Source: Limnephilus marmoratus (lineage: Eukaryota; Arthropoda; Insecta; Trichoptera; Limnephilidae). From it: a stretch of 64,000 nucleotides of DNA. Below the pieces are notes generated by a model. It did no database searches, was not told the origin of the DNA, and worked only from the letters and a program-made list of their open reading frames with translations. The stretch lies in contig OU862913.1 in the NCBI GenBank assembly GCA_917880885.1, positions 23,073,286 through 23,137,285 on the forward strand, given 5' to 3'. Positions within the stretch are counted from its first letter, which is position 1. The number at the start of each line of letters is the position of its first letter. Both the position numbers and the translations under genes were made by a program. Shown piece by piece: positions 50,001 through 56,279 of the stretch.

Positions 50001-52761
50001 GGTTAAAAGATAATAATCTGAAGACACCAAGTCAGGGGATTACGGGGAGTGGTTCAAAACATCCCAATCAAATGAGTCCATGATCTTATTGGTGGCTAAG
50101 GCTTTATGAGATCGGACGTTTTCGTGAAAAAGGCACACTTCTCTGGTCAGCATTCCCCTCCTTTTGTTTTGAATGCTCCTTTTGAGTTTTTTTAGAGTAG
50201 GTACACAATATTGTTGTGCATTGATGATCTCAACCTGAGGCCAAAATTTTAACAAAATGATGCCTTTTCGGTCCTAAAACACTGAGGCCATGATTTTTTT
50301 TCCCCGAAATTGTGGTGTTCAATTTTTTCACAGATGGGGAATTGGTGTGACGCCACTTTTTTGACTTTTTTTTTTCCAGACATGTAATGAGTCACCCACT
50401 TTCATCTCCAGTAATAATTGAGCTCAGAAATCCTCACCTTTTTTTCTTGTAGGTGTTATTTCTTCGGTGAGTAAAAAGCAGATCATAGCACTTGGCGGGA
50501 TTTTTTGCCGACAACTTTCACGCAACTGGACACTTAAACGTGAGTTTACGTACAACAATGTTCCTGCAATGCTCTTTCTGGTCAGGAGACCCCCCTGTAC
50601 CACTAATGTTGCCAACCCTCAAAAAACTAAAAACTTCCGCCCGTTGTGGTCACAGAACACTTACTTTCTGGATATGCCTCGTATATATATTTCCGTATAC
50701 ACGGCTCTACATATGCCATTAACATAATTAAATTTTTTTTCTTATTATATTTTGGTTTTTGGCAAGTTACAGGGAGAAATTAACCCCTTTGTCTTGCAAA
50801 CCGTAGTAATGTTACCTGATGATTTTTTTTACCCGATGTTTGGGCTACCTTGGGCAAAATGAAGGGCATAGATATATACATGCATACATACATATTTACA
50901 TACACCCATGCATGTATGTATATGAATATTCGACAAATATGTATACCATAAACATAATTAAATCATCAAACAGTATTATTAGTCTAGTGACCGATCGAAG
51001 GTTCGGTTTCGGTTTCGGCAAGATTCGGCAAAAAAATCGAGTTTTGGCATCAGTTTCGGTTTTGGCAGAAAATCTGCCGAATCTTCGGCCGCACCGAAAC
51101 TCTGCGTTCGTGAATTATCGCGCGTCGTTCGGCTGACTTCGGGTGAGTTCGTGGCTCGTGTTTCATCCGCCATCATAAGCTGAGTATCAGCCGGTTAAAA
51201 TACTCAATTAATTAGGTCCTACCTTTACAATGTACCTAAGTGTTGATTATTAACAAATTTTTATTTCAAGGAGTAATTAACATATGTACCATGTTAATTT
51301 TTGTTTGTTTAACGGATATTTATAAAATAAATAATTATTTTTTCACACTCCAATTATTATTTTTTATTTCATTTAAATACGTGTAATAAGACTGTTGTGA
51401 TTGAAAACGCAATTAAAATTAGGATACTCAATAATATGAGGTCATACCTTTTTAATGTAAGTGTTGTTTATAGACAAAGGTTTGTTCCAAGAAGTAGTTA
51501 ACATTTTTGTTAATTTATATAAATTTTGTTTGTTTTATAGCAGTAATAAAAAAAAAATTTAACATACTTCAATTATTATTATTTTTATTTCATTTAACAC
51601 CATTAACTGTCTGTATAAGTGTAAAAAATAACTCAAAGAGATGAGAACAATAGATTTTTAACATTACTAAAAAAAGCTTCGGTTTCGGTTTCGGCCGAAA
51701 CTGAGACATATACCAAATATTCAGTTTCGGTTGCGGTCGGACACTAATTATTACCCCTGCGTCTGCGTACACACGCTATACACAAATATATACAAAGGGA
51801 AGTGCTGCCATCTATCATCAAACATTATTAATTATCTAATCTATGCGTAATATTATATGTTCCTGCGAGTTTTTTTCTGACGTCATATTATTATTATTAT
51901 TTTGATAATTAATAAATAAACCGAAATATGAATTTCGCTCTCCAGTCTTAGTTAGACCTGTTAAAGGCTCCGCAACCGGGCTAGAAAAGAAGAAGATGGA
52001 GAGATACGAAATTACGAATGTTAGAGGAGCGCGCTAACATTTACAGCGACAAAATCGGCGCGAAAATGTTTAATAAAACACGACTCGTTTAAAATAGAAA
52101 AAAAATCTCGCGAGGAGCATCGTAAGTACATTTAAAGAAACACTGTGAATTTTTTTCACAAATATAATATATAAGGTAATAGAAACAGATTTGTTTTTAA
52201 TAATTTTTGGAACATACTTTGCGATTTTTTTCTATCTATCTATCTAGGCTTTATCTTCAAGAATAACATATATTTTTTTAAGAGCTTAAAAACTTCAAAT
52301 GTTGAAGGGTGATATGTAAGAAATCGGTAGAAATTCGGGTTGCGGGCCCTTACGCCAATTTCAAATACTTAATTCTGCTGTCAAATAAACCCTAGAAAAT
52401 TAATAAGGGCGTCGGTAACAAAAATAACAGCAACGAAATTTTTTCATCGTTAGTAGTACCATGGAAATAATTTAAATACATCGTCTGCAAGTGGTATAAC
52501 CACAGAGTGATAATGCTTGCAGAATGCAAAACAGTTGTCACGCGTAAAAATAATTACGTAGCAGAACTTGTTTGTAAATAAACTGTTTTTATAAATTGAA
52601 TGATAATATAATTGAATATACGAAAGAAACAAAAAACATAAATGAAGTATGAATTACCTGTGGCGTTATTCTTCTCCTGAGGTCGTTTCTCGCTGACACA
52701 CAAAACTTTAGAGAACGACAGATTCCGGAAGCGCCTGTTCTTCGTAATACGCAACTATGAC
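28894..52761 (-). CDS. Clip-domain serine protease gene, CLIPC/Snake-like, 5 exons, partial
   Basis: Five minus-strand exons join in phase: 52658-52761, 47359-47554, 36518-36669, 32277-32386 and 28894-29046, 715 nt in all, about 238 codons. Every junction has AG acceptor and GT donor. The encoded order is clip domain with six Cys, linker, light-chain Cys region, Leu|IVGG activation site, catalytic His and catalytic Asp. Family knowledge: such proteins are secreted zymogens in haemolymph or perivitelline cascades (Toll activation, melanisation). The Leu before IVGG points to subfamily CLIPC rather than the Arg/Lys-cleaved CLIPB. The signal-peptide exon should lie above 52,761 and the catalytic-Ser exon below 28,894; neither was found. 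The exons themselves show no stop or frameshift, so this part looks functional. Confidence 0.85.
29106..29870. mobile_element. hAT-like element, 765 bp
   Basis: The ends are CAGAGGCGGTTCT and AGACCGCCACTG, inverted. They are flanked by AACGTAAG (29098-29105) and AATGTAAG (29871-29878), 7 of 8 identical. It has no coding, lies just upstream of protease exon E and contains a recent 217 bp tandem duplication. Confidence 0.75.
29296..29704. repeat. Recent 217 bp tandem duplication
   Basis: The block starting GAGACGCATAATATTAATC at 29,296 repeats from 29,513 with only a handful of differences. The second copy ends near TGTCACTGCTT at 29,704. Confidence 0.9.
29871..31136. other. Intron sequence with one small LINE-like fragment
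   Basis: About 29,930-30,012 reads EQVGEFMRDEKTD and DIQRRVN, faintly like the RTE block FTRDGKCEEDIERRVN. Nothing else was recognised. Confidence 0.35.
31137..31969. mobile_element. hAT element, 833 bp, perfect 8 bp target duplication
   Basis: The ends are CAGGGTTTCCCAAACTTTTT and the complement ending GTTTGGGAAACCCTG. They are flanked by CATTAGTT at 31129-31136 and 31970-31977. No transposase is left; the centre holds an AT-rich minisatellite. Confidence 0.9.
31285..31520. repeat. AT-rich minisatellite
   Basis: About ten copies of a roughly 20 bp unit (AAAAAATGGAATATAAACAA) with length variation. Open frames through it are repeats of Phe/Ile/Leu and are not genes. Confidence 0.85.
32277..32386 (-). 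CDS. Clip protease exon D: catalytic His
   Basis: The acceptor is TTTTTCAG and the donor is CACGG|GTAAAT; length is 110 nt (36 codons plus 2). It encodes WDCGGTLIS, then DWVMTAAHC with the catalytic His and the His-loop disulfide Cys pair. A competing GTAGGT donor lies slightly upstream but would break the phase with exon E, so the GTAAAT donor was chosen. Confidence 0.88.
32430..32940 (+). pseudogene. RT C-terminal fragment of a LINE
   Basis: Reads DANLRWTDHITYITNKLKRS, then MSWGSATNIAIDLIEKK. The order WxxHI...CWG is typical of LINE RT thumb regions. It has many stops and starts immediately next to protease exon D. Confidence 0.55.
32941..33330 (+). repeat. tRNA-headed SINE, family with copies at 36.1 and 38.2 kb
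   Basis: The head has GCGTGGTCTAGGGTCAGGCT (box A region) and GGGATCGAATCCC (box B). The body has GCGGCACGTTCCAGAGTG, TATCGCCCTGGTGTAAGAC and ATACCCCAACTGGGGATGCC. A nearly identical copy lies at 36,072-36,480. Confidence 0.8.
33512..33897. mobile_element. TA-flanked MITE with 95 bp inverted ends, copy 1
   Basis: The left arm, from CAAGGTGTTAAGGGACGTAC to TTGGTCTCCGGTGAC, is repeated in inverse at the right, ending GTCCCTTAACACCCTG. TA lies on both sides. A T-rich centre gives short false frames. The second copy is at 55,305-55,666. The TA duplication and GGTGTTAAGG end suggest an IS630/mariner-related MITE. Confidence 0.9.
34040..34840 (+). pseudogene. LINE RT thumb region with an in-frame repeat expansion
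   Basis: A 252-residue open frame (34,077-34,835) starts ANIKYLDVKIDKFLSWNDHV, continues through eight 22-residue repeats and ends KMVYFAMIQSMLSYNIVCWG. Outside the repeats it aligns by eye to the thumb region of the LINE at 3,144-3,332. The array sits exactly where one unit is expected. The rest of the LINE is missing. Confidence 0.75.
34191..34718 (+). repeat. Eight tandem 66 bp repeats in frame
   Basis: Units start at 34191, 34257, 34323, 34389, 34455, 34521, 34587 and 34653, each with ACTAGGAGAC or a one-base variant. Each unit encodes NNTRRLTYIFKELRHI plus LDKEKL. Units 4 and 6 share a Leu-to-His change, which suggests duplication of two units at once. Confidence 0.97.
34850..35000 (+). 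repeat. tRNA-headed SINE, another family
   Basis: Box A-like GGTTGAGTGGGCATCGCG and box B-like GTGTTCGAATCCTCGG are at tRNA spacing. The body has CCATCACAACACAAGCAAC and GGCTTTCTGTGGTGG. Confidence 0.6.
35546..35590 (+). repeat. ATCT/TATC tetranucleotide microsatellite
   Basis: Runs of CTAT units become TATGTATC at the end; it lies next to a Helitron 5' end. Confidence 0.85.
35575..36008 (+). mobile_element. Helitron fragment (plus orientation)
   Basis: It starts TATAAATAAAAATGAATCGC and has the GTGGCACGCGAGCTGTTT block, the G/A-rich tract (35,815-35,985, complement of the C/T tract at 17.4 kb) and the 3' block GCAGGGAGTAACAATTTC, ending TAGCATGCCGGGA. The interior is shorter than in the 18 kb copies. 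Confidence 0.65.
36072..36480 (+). repeat. tRNA-headed SINE, best preserved head
   Basis: The head reads CCGTAGTCCAGTGGCTAAGA (box A region) and GCGGGTTCGAACCCGGC (box B with a perfect T-arm stem). The body matches 32,941-33,330 and ends a few tens of bases before protease exon C. The acceptor arms do not pair, so it is not a real tRNA. Confidence 0.85.
36518..36669 (-). CDS. Clip protease exon C: light-chain Cys region and IVGG activation site
   Basis: The acceptor is CTTTCAG and the donor is ATG|GTGAGT; length is 152 nt. It encodes a Cys-containing helix-like segment (YCIDLAEAV), a Cys expected to tie the light chain to the protease domain (SFECGH), then TPLIVGG, the start of the chymotrypsin-fold domain, and the typical NEFPHM. 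The activation bond is Leu-Ile. CLIPC proteases usually have Leu or His at this site, so the activating enzyme would not be trypsin-like. Confidence 0.9.
36708..36800 (-). mobile_element. LINE hairpin-tail fragment
   Basis: AGAAGGCCCTGAGAAAAATA and GGGCCTAAGTCAT correspond to the inverse of the hairpin 3' end of the family seen at 20.1 and 56.3 kb, with the hairpin partly decayed. Confidence 0.5.
37126..37851 (-). mobile_element. hAT element, 726 bp, deleted copy with transposase C-terminus
   Basis: The ends are CAGGGCTTCCCAAAC and the complement ending AGGGAAGCCCTG. They are flanked by exact ATATAAAT copies (37118-37125, 37852-37859). Inside, the minus strand keeps the hAT dimerisation region (37,331-37,594). 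Long C runs lie near the left end. Confidence 0.92.
37331..37594 (-). pseudogene. hAT transposase C-terminal dimerisation domain (ZBED/SCAND3-like)
   Basis: The frame reads FATSYLCETGFSAVAVIK, then NNYRSKINLEAEMRVAI. The pattern Y.CE.GFSA..IK.N.RS.......E is the conserved end of ZBED5/SCAND3-type hAT transposases. The DDE core and zinc-finger parts are deleted. Confidence 0.85.
38011..38587. mobile_element. Foldback element with 120 bp arms and a SINE body inside
   Basis: The arm GGTCCGGCTGAAAGTTTAG...AATCCGTTGTAAAAT (about 38,011-38,135) recurs inverted at 38,463-38,587. Between the arms lies the body of the SINE family seen at 36.1 kb (CTGAATAGCCAGGTAC, GGGGATGCAATAGTCTC) without its tRNA head. 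Right of it are short repeats of the type GGCGACAATTGGTCC (38,583-38,635). Confidence 0.75.
38636..39464. other. Intron sequence without recognised gene
   Basis: Only short frames were seen and no known motif. It lies in the large intron between protease exons B and C. Confidence 0.4.
39465..39660 (-). pseudogene. LINE ORF2 C-terminal fragment
   Basis: The minus strand reads RSNRAVYYDRSFRVTGPLIW, NKLPTALTYIQNLAEFKRAF. The pattern GP.IWN.LP.....I.....F is the standard end of LINE ORF2 proteins. Confidence 0.7.
40262..40650 (+). repeat. Three degenerate repeats of about 142 bp upstream of a gag-like ORF
   Basis: Each unit holds GGCAGACC or GGCAGATC near the start and ends CGATGACGTA; the last motif occurs at about 40,356, 40,499 and 40,640. 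The block TGCCAGGCTGC occurs in units 1 and 2. The array lies directly upstream of the ORF at 40,712, so a role as a 5'-UTR promoter array is suggested (inference). Confidence 0.6.
40712..41053 (+). CDS. Gag-like protein fragment of a retroelement
   Basis: The 113-residue frame contains WKNKFQGWNPVTYSLSFRY, SLLDYAMRKEKLLLDM and DFVASGLPEFILNKID. The order (aromatic core, YA..KE.LLL, then GLP.F...K) resembles the capsid-like gag domain of insect retroelements. It lacks a zinc knuckle and ends before one; the copy is truncated or only this exon-like part remains. Confidence 0.5.
   Translation: MRFDVTMDGKKIEIQCIDWYSSMIIKLIMNSEWSTWKNKFQGWNPVTYSLSFRYKDVSLLDYAMRKEKLLLDMRRSIDTGTLIDFVASGLPEFILNKIDRKGLQDTSYNNNIV
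41121..41622 (+). CDS. LINE ORF1-like protein (coiled coil and RRM), truncated
   Basis: Starts MTTRANSKSTN. Residues 15-75 form a coil (ILDKKFDEFKIQF, LNKKVQHLEGQIENNDQYN), then NNLIISGVPDDRNENI begins an L1-ORF1-like RRM, with NIIVKFTRRHLKDNLL near the end. The frame then runs by chance into the unrelated orphan family at 41,625. No ORF2 follows. Confidence 0.75.
41625..42296 (+). pseudogene. Orphan family 2, N- and C-terminal parts joined by a deletion
   Basis: Block 1: RGCVNCSESFSYICGEFV, TNITDFVKK; after a one-base shift, VFGVKIGDQDKSWAPH, VCSGCVEGLK, FSFGVPMIWREPR, DDCYFCSYNVQG and ICYPNMDVALRPVPH, then an acidic Ser/Glu tail. Block 2 (42,118-42,290): FLNCHLDYFPENLGAVSEG, ERFHQDINEMERRYQ, MMGDFCWMLHREN. 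In uncharacterised arthropod proteins I recall, these blocks are the two ends of a much longer protein, with several hundred residues between them. The CxxC pairs and GxHxD-like ends suggest a metal-binding, possibly transposase-like enzyme. It is inactive here. Confidence 0.65.
42439..43955 (-). mobile_element. hAT element, 1517 bp, carrying zinc-finger sequence
   Basis: The ends are CAGTAGCGTAGCGAG and the complement ending GCTAGCTACGCCACTG. They are flanked by exact TGTAAACC copies (42431-42438, 43956-43963). The ends match the 298 bp MITE at 4,795. No transposase was found. The interior carries C2H2 zinc-finger coding on the minus strand, two related T-rich blocks (about 42,590-42,780 and 43,610-43,790) and a short LINE-tail piece near 43,229. 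Confidence 0.93.
42729..43366 (-). pseudogene. C2H2 zinc-finger array, decayed, inside the hAT element
   Basis: Minus-strand frames contain EKPFSCPDCNYPCSQKGY, GEKPFSSSNCYYSCTMKRN and KTFSCPDCNYSCATKRYLK, i.e. repeated fingers with TGEKPF-like linkers (THSDEKTF). Several His and Cys ligands are lost and frames shift, so it is not a working regulator. The fingers resemble the large insect CPDCNYSC type of array. Confidence 0.8.
43979..44802 (-). pseudogene. Transposase of the DD41D mariner, first catalytic Asp deleted
   Basis: The N-terminal part (44,560-44,700) reads FSRYEAFLGSDRALCVREFY. After a frameshift, 43,979-44,563 gives a helix-turn-helix (HIRKWVKKFEEIGTTL, KFGRPRSSKTVENV), then RFLQDGATLHTS with the second Asp and PDLTPMDFFLWGYLK with the third, 41 residues apart. 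The segment with the first Asp is missing between HPSKL and TDCNQR, so it cannot be active. Confidence 0.85.
44934..45188 (+). pseudogene. LINE ORF2 C-terminal fragment
   Basis: Reads KDWWFRNVPINTGKDHKLF, PKIFNKLPMTIKN and SKVKYNLRKWLLD, the typical end of LINE ORF2 proteins. A 3' UTR-like AT-rich stretch follows to about 45,430. Confidence 0.65.
45662..46997 (-). mobile_element. Second DD41D mariner, 1336 bp, full length but decayed
   Basis: The ends CAGGGTGGCCCTTAAG and the complement ending TTAAGGTCCACCCTG are flanked by TA (45660-45661, 46998-46999). Minus-strand coding in pieces: FMGEQRTFYVRAYYIN, MFSDEANFHINGHVNKQN with the first Asp, WFQQDGATCHTA with the second, SPDLSSCDYFLW with the third; 41 residues separate the last two. 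Stops and shifts break the frame. Confidence 0.92.
47359..47554 (-). CDS. Clip protease exon B: end of clip domain and linker
   Basis: The acceptor is CTTACAG and the donor is GACT|GTAAGT; length is 196 nt (65 codons plus 1). It opens with KCDGF and closes the clip domain with the adjacent cysteines of VVCCK, giving the six-Cys pattern with exon A. The rest is a Pro/Ser/Thr-rich linker containing SRRRRG, a run of four Arg that could be a furin-type cleavage site (inference). It ends in phase 1, which fits exon C. Confidence 0.85.
47700..48110. repeat. Compound tandem duplication
   Basis: The block ACGCACGCTTGACTTGG...GATCGGGCGAGGCGAACGG occurs at about 47,711-47,780 and 47,791-47,870. A second pair, GCAAGAGAGAG...CACATTTTCTTTCTCTCT, occurs at about 47,940 and 48,047. 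It lies in the intron just upstream of protease exon B. Confidence 0.75.
48145..48335 (-). repeat. tRNA-headed SINE
   Basis: On the minus strand, TTTAGCTCAGTTAGTAGAGC (box A region) and CCTGGGTTCGAGTTCC (box B) begin the element. The tail GCTAATATTGCCTTCGTTTC ends near an ACTCATAAAGTT block also seen at 39,700-39,800 and, inverted, at 49,355-49,430. The anticodon stem does not fold well, so this is not a tRNA gene. Confidence 0.7.
48690..49345 (+). mobile_element. LINE 3' end related to the 11.8 kb element
   Basis: The frame 48,711-48,914 reads IQYKFLWLINYKLLN, close to the IQHKFLRFINYKL of the 11.8 kb LINE ORF2, then KLSEKNYHRFN. The 3' UTR ends ATTAGGGCGTGTTATAAATA. The upstream part is missing. 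Confidence 0.7.
49440..49721. repeat. C/T-rich Helitron-like fragment
   Basis: This is a pyrimidine-rich tract (TCCCGTTCTCTCCCTTGTTAC and similar) like those inside the Helitrons. The termini were not found. Confidence 0.35.
49722..50681 (-). mobile_element. Mariner-like element, 960 bp, with damaged transposase
   Basis: The ends CGAGGCATATCCAGAAAGTA and its complement at the right are flanked by TA (49720-49721, 50682-50683). On the minus strand: KIMASVFWDRKGIILL-like coding, HENVRSHKA where mariners have HDNARPH (the second Asp is replaced by Glu), PDLVSSDYYLLTFLK with the last Asp, and a C-terminus at 49,764-50,030. The N-terminal half is missing. Confidence 0.85.
50983..51746. mobile_element. 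MITE with TTCGG-rich inverted ends
   Basis: Left TAGTGACCGATCGAAGG and, complemented, right TAGTGTCCGACCGCAACC; both run into TTTCGGTTTCGG repeats. The flanks ATTATTAG and ATTATTAC suggest an 8 bp duplication, with a doubt of two bases at the left end. The centre is AT-rich. Confidence 0.5.
51965..52355 (+). repeat. Unclassified dispersed repeat, copy 2
   Basis: Same sequence as 22,353-22,790: AAGGCTCCGCAACCGGGC, AACACGACTCGTTTAAAA, AAATCGGTAGAAATTCGGG. It differs by scattered substitutions and small indels. Confidence 0.65.
52658..52761 (-). CDS. Clip protease exon A: first half of clip domain
   Basis: The acceptor is TTTTTGCAG and the donor is CAG|GTAATT. The exon is 104 nt: two bases finishing a codon from an unseen upstream exon, then 34 codons. 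It encodes Cys1 (HSC), Cys2 (GIC) and Cys3 (KFC) of a clip domain, then a basic stretch (RNDLRRR). It ends in phase 0, matching exon B. The entry phase requires an upstream exon ending with one base of a codon, probably the signal-peptide exon, which was not recognised. Confidence 0.8.
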
Positions 52762-52892
52762 CTGCAAAAAGAAAGGACATTATATTCTGCTGTTTAAATT
52801 TTAATTTCACGTGTAGCAAACACTGTGAAAATGCATGATTTTAATAGACACAGTTAAATAACTTTGTTTCAATTCCACTTTATTATTTCTTA

Positions 52893-52929
52893 ATCCAACC
52901 GGTTTCGGTTCATCCTGAACCTTCCTCAG
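52893..52929 (-). ncRNA. Hammerhead-like motif, copy 1
   Basis: On the minus strand: CTGAGGA, an extra A, a six-pair stem GGTTCA/TGAACC with GGA loop, then GAAAC and a short CC/GG stem. Hammerhead ribozymes have CTGANGA, stem II, then GAAA. The extra base and the missing U at the expected cleavage position make activity doubtful. Such motifs are known in Penelope-like elements. Confidence 0.4.
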
Positions 52930-53099
52930 GGGTGAATAAAAATATATTAAACATAATACAAATATACACGGCATTTAAAAAAAAATTATAAGAGGGAGAC
53001 AGAACATCAACTTAGGTGGGGGTGAGGAGGTAGGTGCCTAAGAGCGAGGGGTGAACGTGGGTGGGGGTAATGTAACTATTTAAAAAATGGGGGTGTTAG

Positions 53100-53640
53100 A
53101 CAATTTTTTTGTTTTTTTTTTATTTATTTATTTTATACACTTTACAAAAAATACGAGACTAAAAGTTCCGATAAACTACTATTTAGCAACAATTATTATA
53201 AGCAATAATTGTCAACCTGAAACACTCATTTACATTGAAAAATCTTCCGAGAAAAGATACTTGCTTATTATATTTTTTTCCACCTGAAAACAACCAACTT
53301 TATTTTTGCGAGAGAGACATTGTTAGTGTTAAATCCCTCGCTAGGTGGCGTCGAGACAAATTATGTCTGCATTTATTGGGGAAATACTTAAACTTGTTAC
53401 CCTTTGTGCTATGCATAAAAAACTTGTCTAAACGTTAGCTTAAAAATTAAAAATAATAATTACTATTTAGCAGTTTATCTAACGGGTTCTTTACATTAAA
53501 TATCTTATTATAACGATTAAATAATTACATGCTAACAATCATATAAAATAAAAATTAAAAAATTTCAGAAATATAGATAAGAGAAAATTTTTAAAAACTG
53601 TAAATAACAATTTTAAAGTCTTTAGAATATATGTAATTGT
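53100..53640. other. AT-rich stretch without recognised gene
   Basis: Only short frames. Nothing could be named. Confidence 0.4.
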
Positions 53641-53715
53641 AAGCTAATACAAATTAATTCTTTCCGTAAGCCAAGTCTTCAGTAAATTCACCAATTGTTT
53701 GTTTTGGGCAGTTTT

Positions 53716-53935
53716 TTATTTCAGCTGGTAACATATACAACTGGGAATCATGTTATTTAATGGTCTTTGTCCATATTTATTTGTATGCTTCGGTACAATT
53801 AGTCCTTCATGGAAGTTCAAACGAGTATTATGGTTGTGTTCCAGCCTGTTTATATATAAAGGGTTCTTTATGTGCTTAAATATAATTTTGTACCACAGAA
53901 TTGCTCTCACTGAAAGAAGTTTGAGACGCTGATAA
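53716..53935 (-). pseudogene. LINE ORF2 C-terminal fragment
   Basis: The minus strand reads RLEHNHNTRLNFHEGLIVP, NKYGQRPLNNMIPSCICYQL. The HxYNTR...P........R....P....N.LP pattern is the standard LINE tail. Confidence 0.65.
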
Positions 53936-54233
53936 AAGTATGGAATATTATGCTTTTCTTTGTATAATTTTTTTCAGCTAATAAATTAACAAATGAATTT
54001 TGCACTGATTGAAAATCTAATTGTTTATTAAGTAAATTGTTTTTTTTTATTTTTTTTTAATTAATTATTTTTTCAAGGGCTTCAAGATTATTTTTTAAAA
54101 TAACATGACCGTCGCGGTCCGGAAAGTAAAAAACCAACCCCCCCCCCCCCGGCTTAACAATTGAAATAATAGACTGTACAATCAATGAATAAATAAAACG
54201 AGTAGGTTCCGGGGAACAATATTTTATTAAATA

Positions 54234-54870
54234 ACTAGCAGACCCGGCCAGACGTTGCTGTGGCTAACGAAACGCAACGCCATTACCCAACCTTTATAAA
54301 ATCCACACCACCCGCTTGAGTTGAATATTTGAATTTCTCGGCTTTTCTCTACTATAATAGGCATGTATTAGACATACAAGCATTCTTCTTGAATCACTCT
54401 ATCTATTGGTGAAAACCGCATGAAAATCTGTTACGTAGTTTAAAAGATCTATGCGCACATACATTTTGAGCGACTTCAATTTATACTATGTAATGCAATT
54501 CGAGCGATCGCCACTAATTATACAATGCTTGCAATGCAACACTGGATATTTGAAAAGAGAAAATCAAATACCTACTTACTCTAGGACATCTATTTTCCAA
54601 TTTCTTCCGTAGAACGAATTTCAAAAGTGACTATAGTACCTACGGCCCGCCAGCCATTTTAAATCGCACAAAAATATGTTTTCTTTGAATTTCTCGACTT
54701 TTCTCTGATATAATTTACATGTATTATACATATAAACATTCCTCTTCAATCACTCTATCTATTAGTGAAAACCGTATGAAAATCCGTTGCGTAGTTTAAA
54801 AGATTAACGCGCACATACATTTTGAGCGACTTCATTTTATACTTTGTAATGATGATGATGATAAACAAAT
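54234..54870 (+). repeat. Two TAGCAGACC-type repeats in a row
   Basis: Copy 1 is at about 54,234-54,500 (ACTAGCAGACCCGGCC to GAGCGACTTCAATTTATAC). Copy 2 is at about 54,570-54,870, with the block TCTAGGACATCTATTTTCC also seen at 59,790 and a GATGATGATG tail. The tail type links this family to the GATGAA microsatellite at 9.7 kb. Confidence 0.7.
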
Positions 54871-54904
54871 GTTATTAATAAAAAGAAGAACCATGGGTTT
54901 TTAC

Positions 54905-55290
54905 AATATTAATGAGAAAAATGACATTTTTGTCTTGGACTATTTGTCCAAAGTTTTGATTAAAGTTTGTGCAGGCTACTGTCATTATATCTTGGAGATA
55001 TTCATCGGTAAGTGTGCTCCGGAATTTATTTAAAAAAATGTTCATCTTAGAAAATGCTGCTTCACAAACATATGAGAAGCATAAACATATGACCCAAACA
55101 GAGTGAGAGGTTTCAAGGCATTTTTTTTTAATTCTGGGTATTTATTAGCACAAACAAATTTTATCCAAAACTCTTGACAAGAAACGTCCTGTTTTTGGTG
55201 TTTTAAAACTGTATTTTCTTGGAAATTGATCATTTCCTTCTGGTGAGCAGCTTTTTTATTCACGAAAAGCGCGGGAAAAATTATCAAATT
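54905..55290 (-). pseudogene. hAT transposase C-terminal fragment
   Basis: The minus strand reads EFWIKFVCANKYPELKKNAL, LFGSYVYASHMF and, in another frame, FRSTLTDEYLQDIMTVACTN. This matches the order EFW..V...YP.L...A...L..FGSTY.CE...S...........LTD..L of GTF2IRD2/EPM2AIP1-type hAT transposases. Confidence 0.65.
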
Positions 55291-55304
55291 ACGTACTTAA
55301 AATA

Positions 55305-55666
55305 CAGGGTGTTAAGGGAAATACTTGACTTACTTTAACCAGAGATTCCTGACATTATTTGGAGTAAAAAATGTAAATGAAATTTTGGTCTCCGGTGACT
55401 TTTTTTTTTTTTCAAAATTTTTTTCTTCAAAATCAAACAAAAAAAAAATTTCTTCCGCATGTCGTCACTGGTCACTCAACCAGGTGTCCGACGAACCCCT
55501 TTTCCCGCCTCCAACTGTTTCAACAACTACCATTTTTTTATGTTTTTGTAGAAAAAAAAAACATCAAAAATATCACCGGAGACCAAAATTTCATTTACAT
55601 TTTTGACTCCCAATAATGTCAGGAATCACTGGTTAAGGTAAGTCAAGTACGTCCCTTAACACCCTG
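55305..55666. mobile_element. TA-flanked MITE with long inverted ends, copy 2
   Basis: Ends CAGGGTGTTAAGGGAAATAC and GTCCCTTAACACCCTG with TA on both sides. It is the same family as 33,512-33,897, with a shorter centre. Confidence 0.9.
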
Positions 55667-55719
55667 TATGTGTAAAATATTTTGTGTTGTTATCCAAGGG
55701 TGCCCGCTACGCCTCAATA

Positions 55720-56070
55720 AAAGGACTATCGCATCAAAACCGTGGTTTCAAAAATTCCCCCATTTTTCGAAAAAATAAATTTCCTTACTTATTCGAATGA
55801 GAATCGGACATTGTTCCGTTCCTTCTCACCTTTTTAAAATTCATGTGCTTGACTCCCCAGATTGTACGTTCTGTGGTTTAAATGTGGGAACTTTAGATCA
55901 CATATTTTTTGGTTGTCCCTCTCTAAATAAATATCCTCTCTTCTATCAAGCGTTATCCAAAATTGCCTCCCCTCCATTCAACATCTCATCTCTTCTAAGT
56001 CTAAACTCTACTTCAATCTTCCATAATATTCTGAAATTTGCACATTTAAATAAAATTTATATATAAATTC
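55720..56070 (+). pseudogene. LINE ORF2 C-terminal Cys/His region
   Basis: Reads MRIGHCSVPSHLFKIHVLD, then CTFCGLNVGTLDHIFFGCP, the CxxC...H...C zinc-binding end of Jockey/I-type ORF2 proteins, and FNISSLLSLN. It has one open frame, 5'-truncated. Confidence 0.7.
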
Positions 56071-56279
56071 ACTTTTCCTTTCTCTGTAATTATAAATGAT
56101 GGCCTAGAACACCCTTGAAGGGTGAAAGGTAGAAATAATTGAAAAAAAAGTCCGCATTTTGGTGGCCCCTGGCGTAGACCTATCCCATTTCTATGCAATA
56201 CATCTATCCCAGAAGATTTATTAAATGAGTGATTTTTATCTATTAGGTGGGTGGCGAATTCTGAAAAACCTACACTTTT

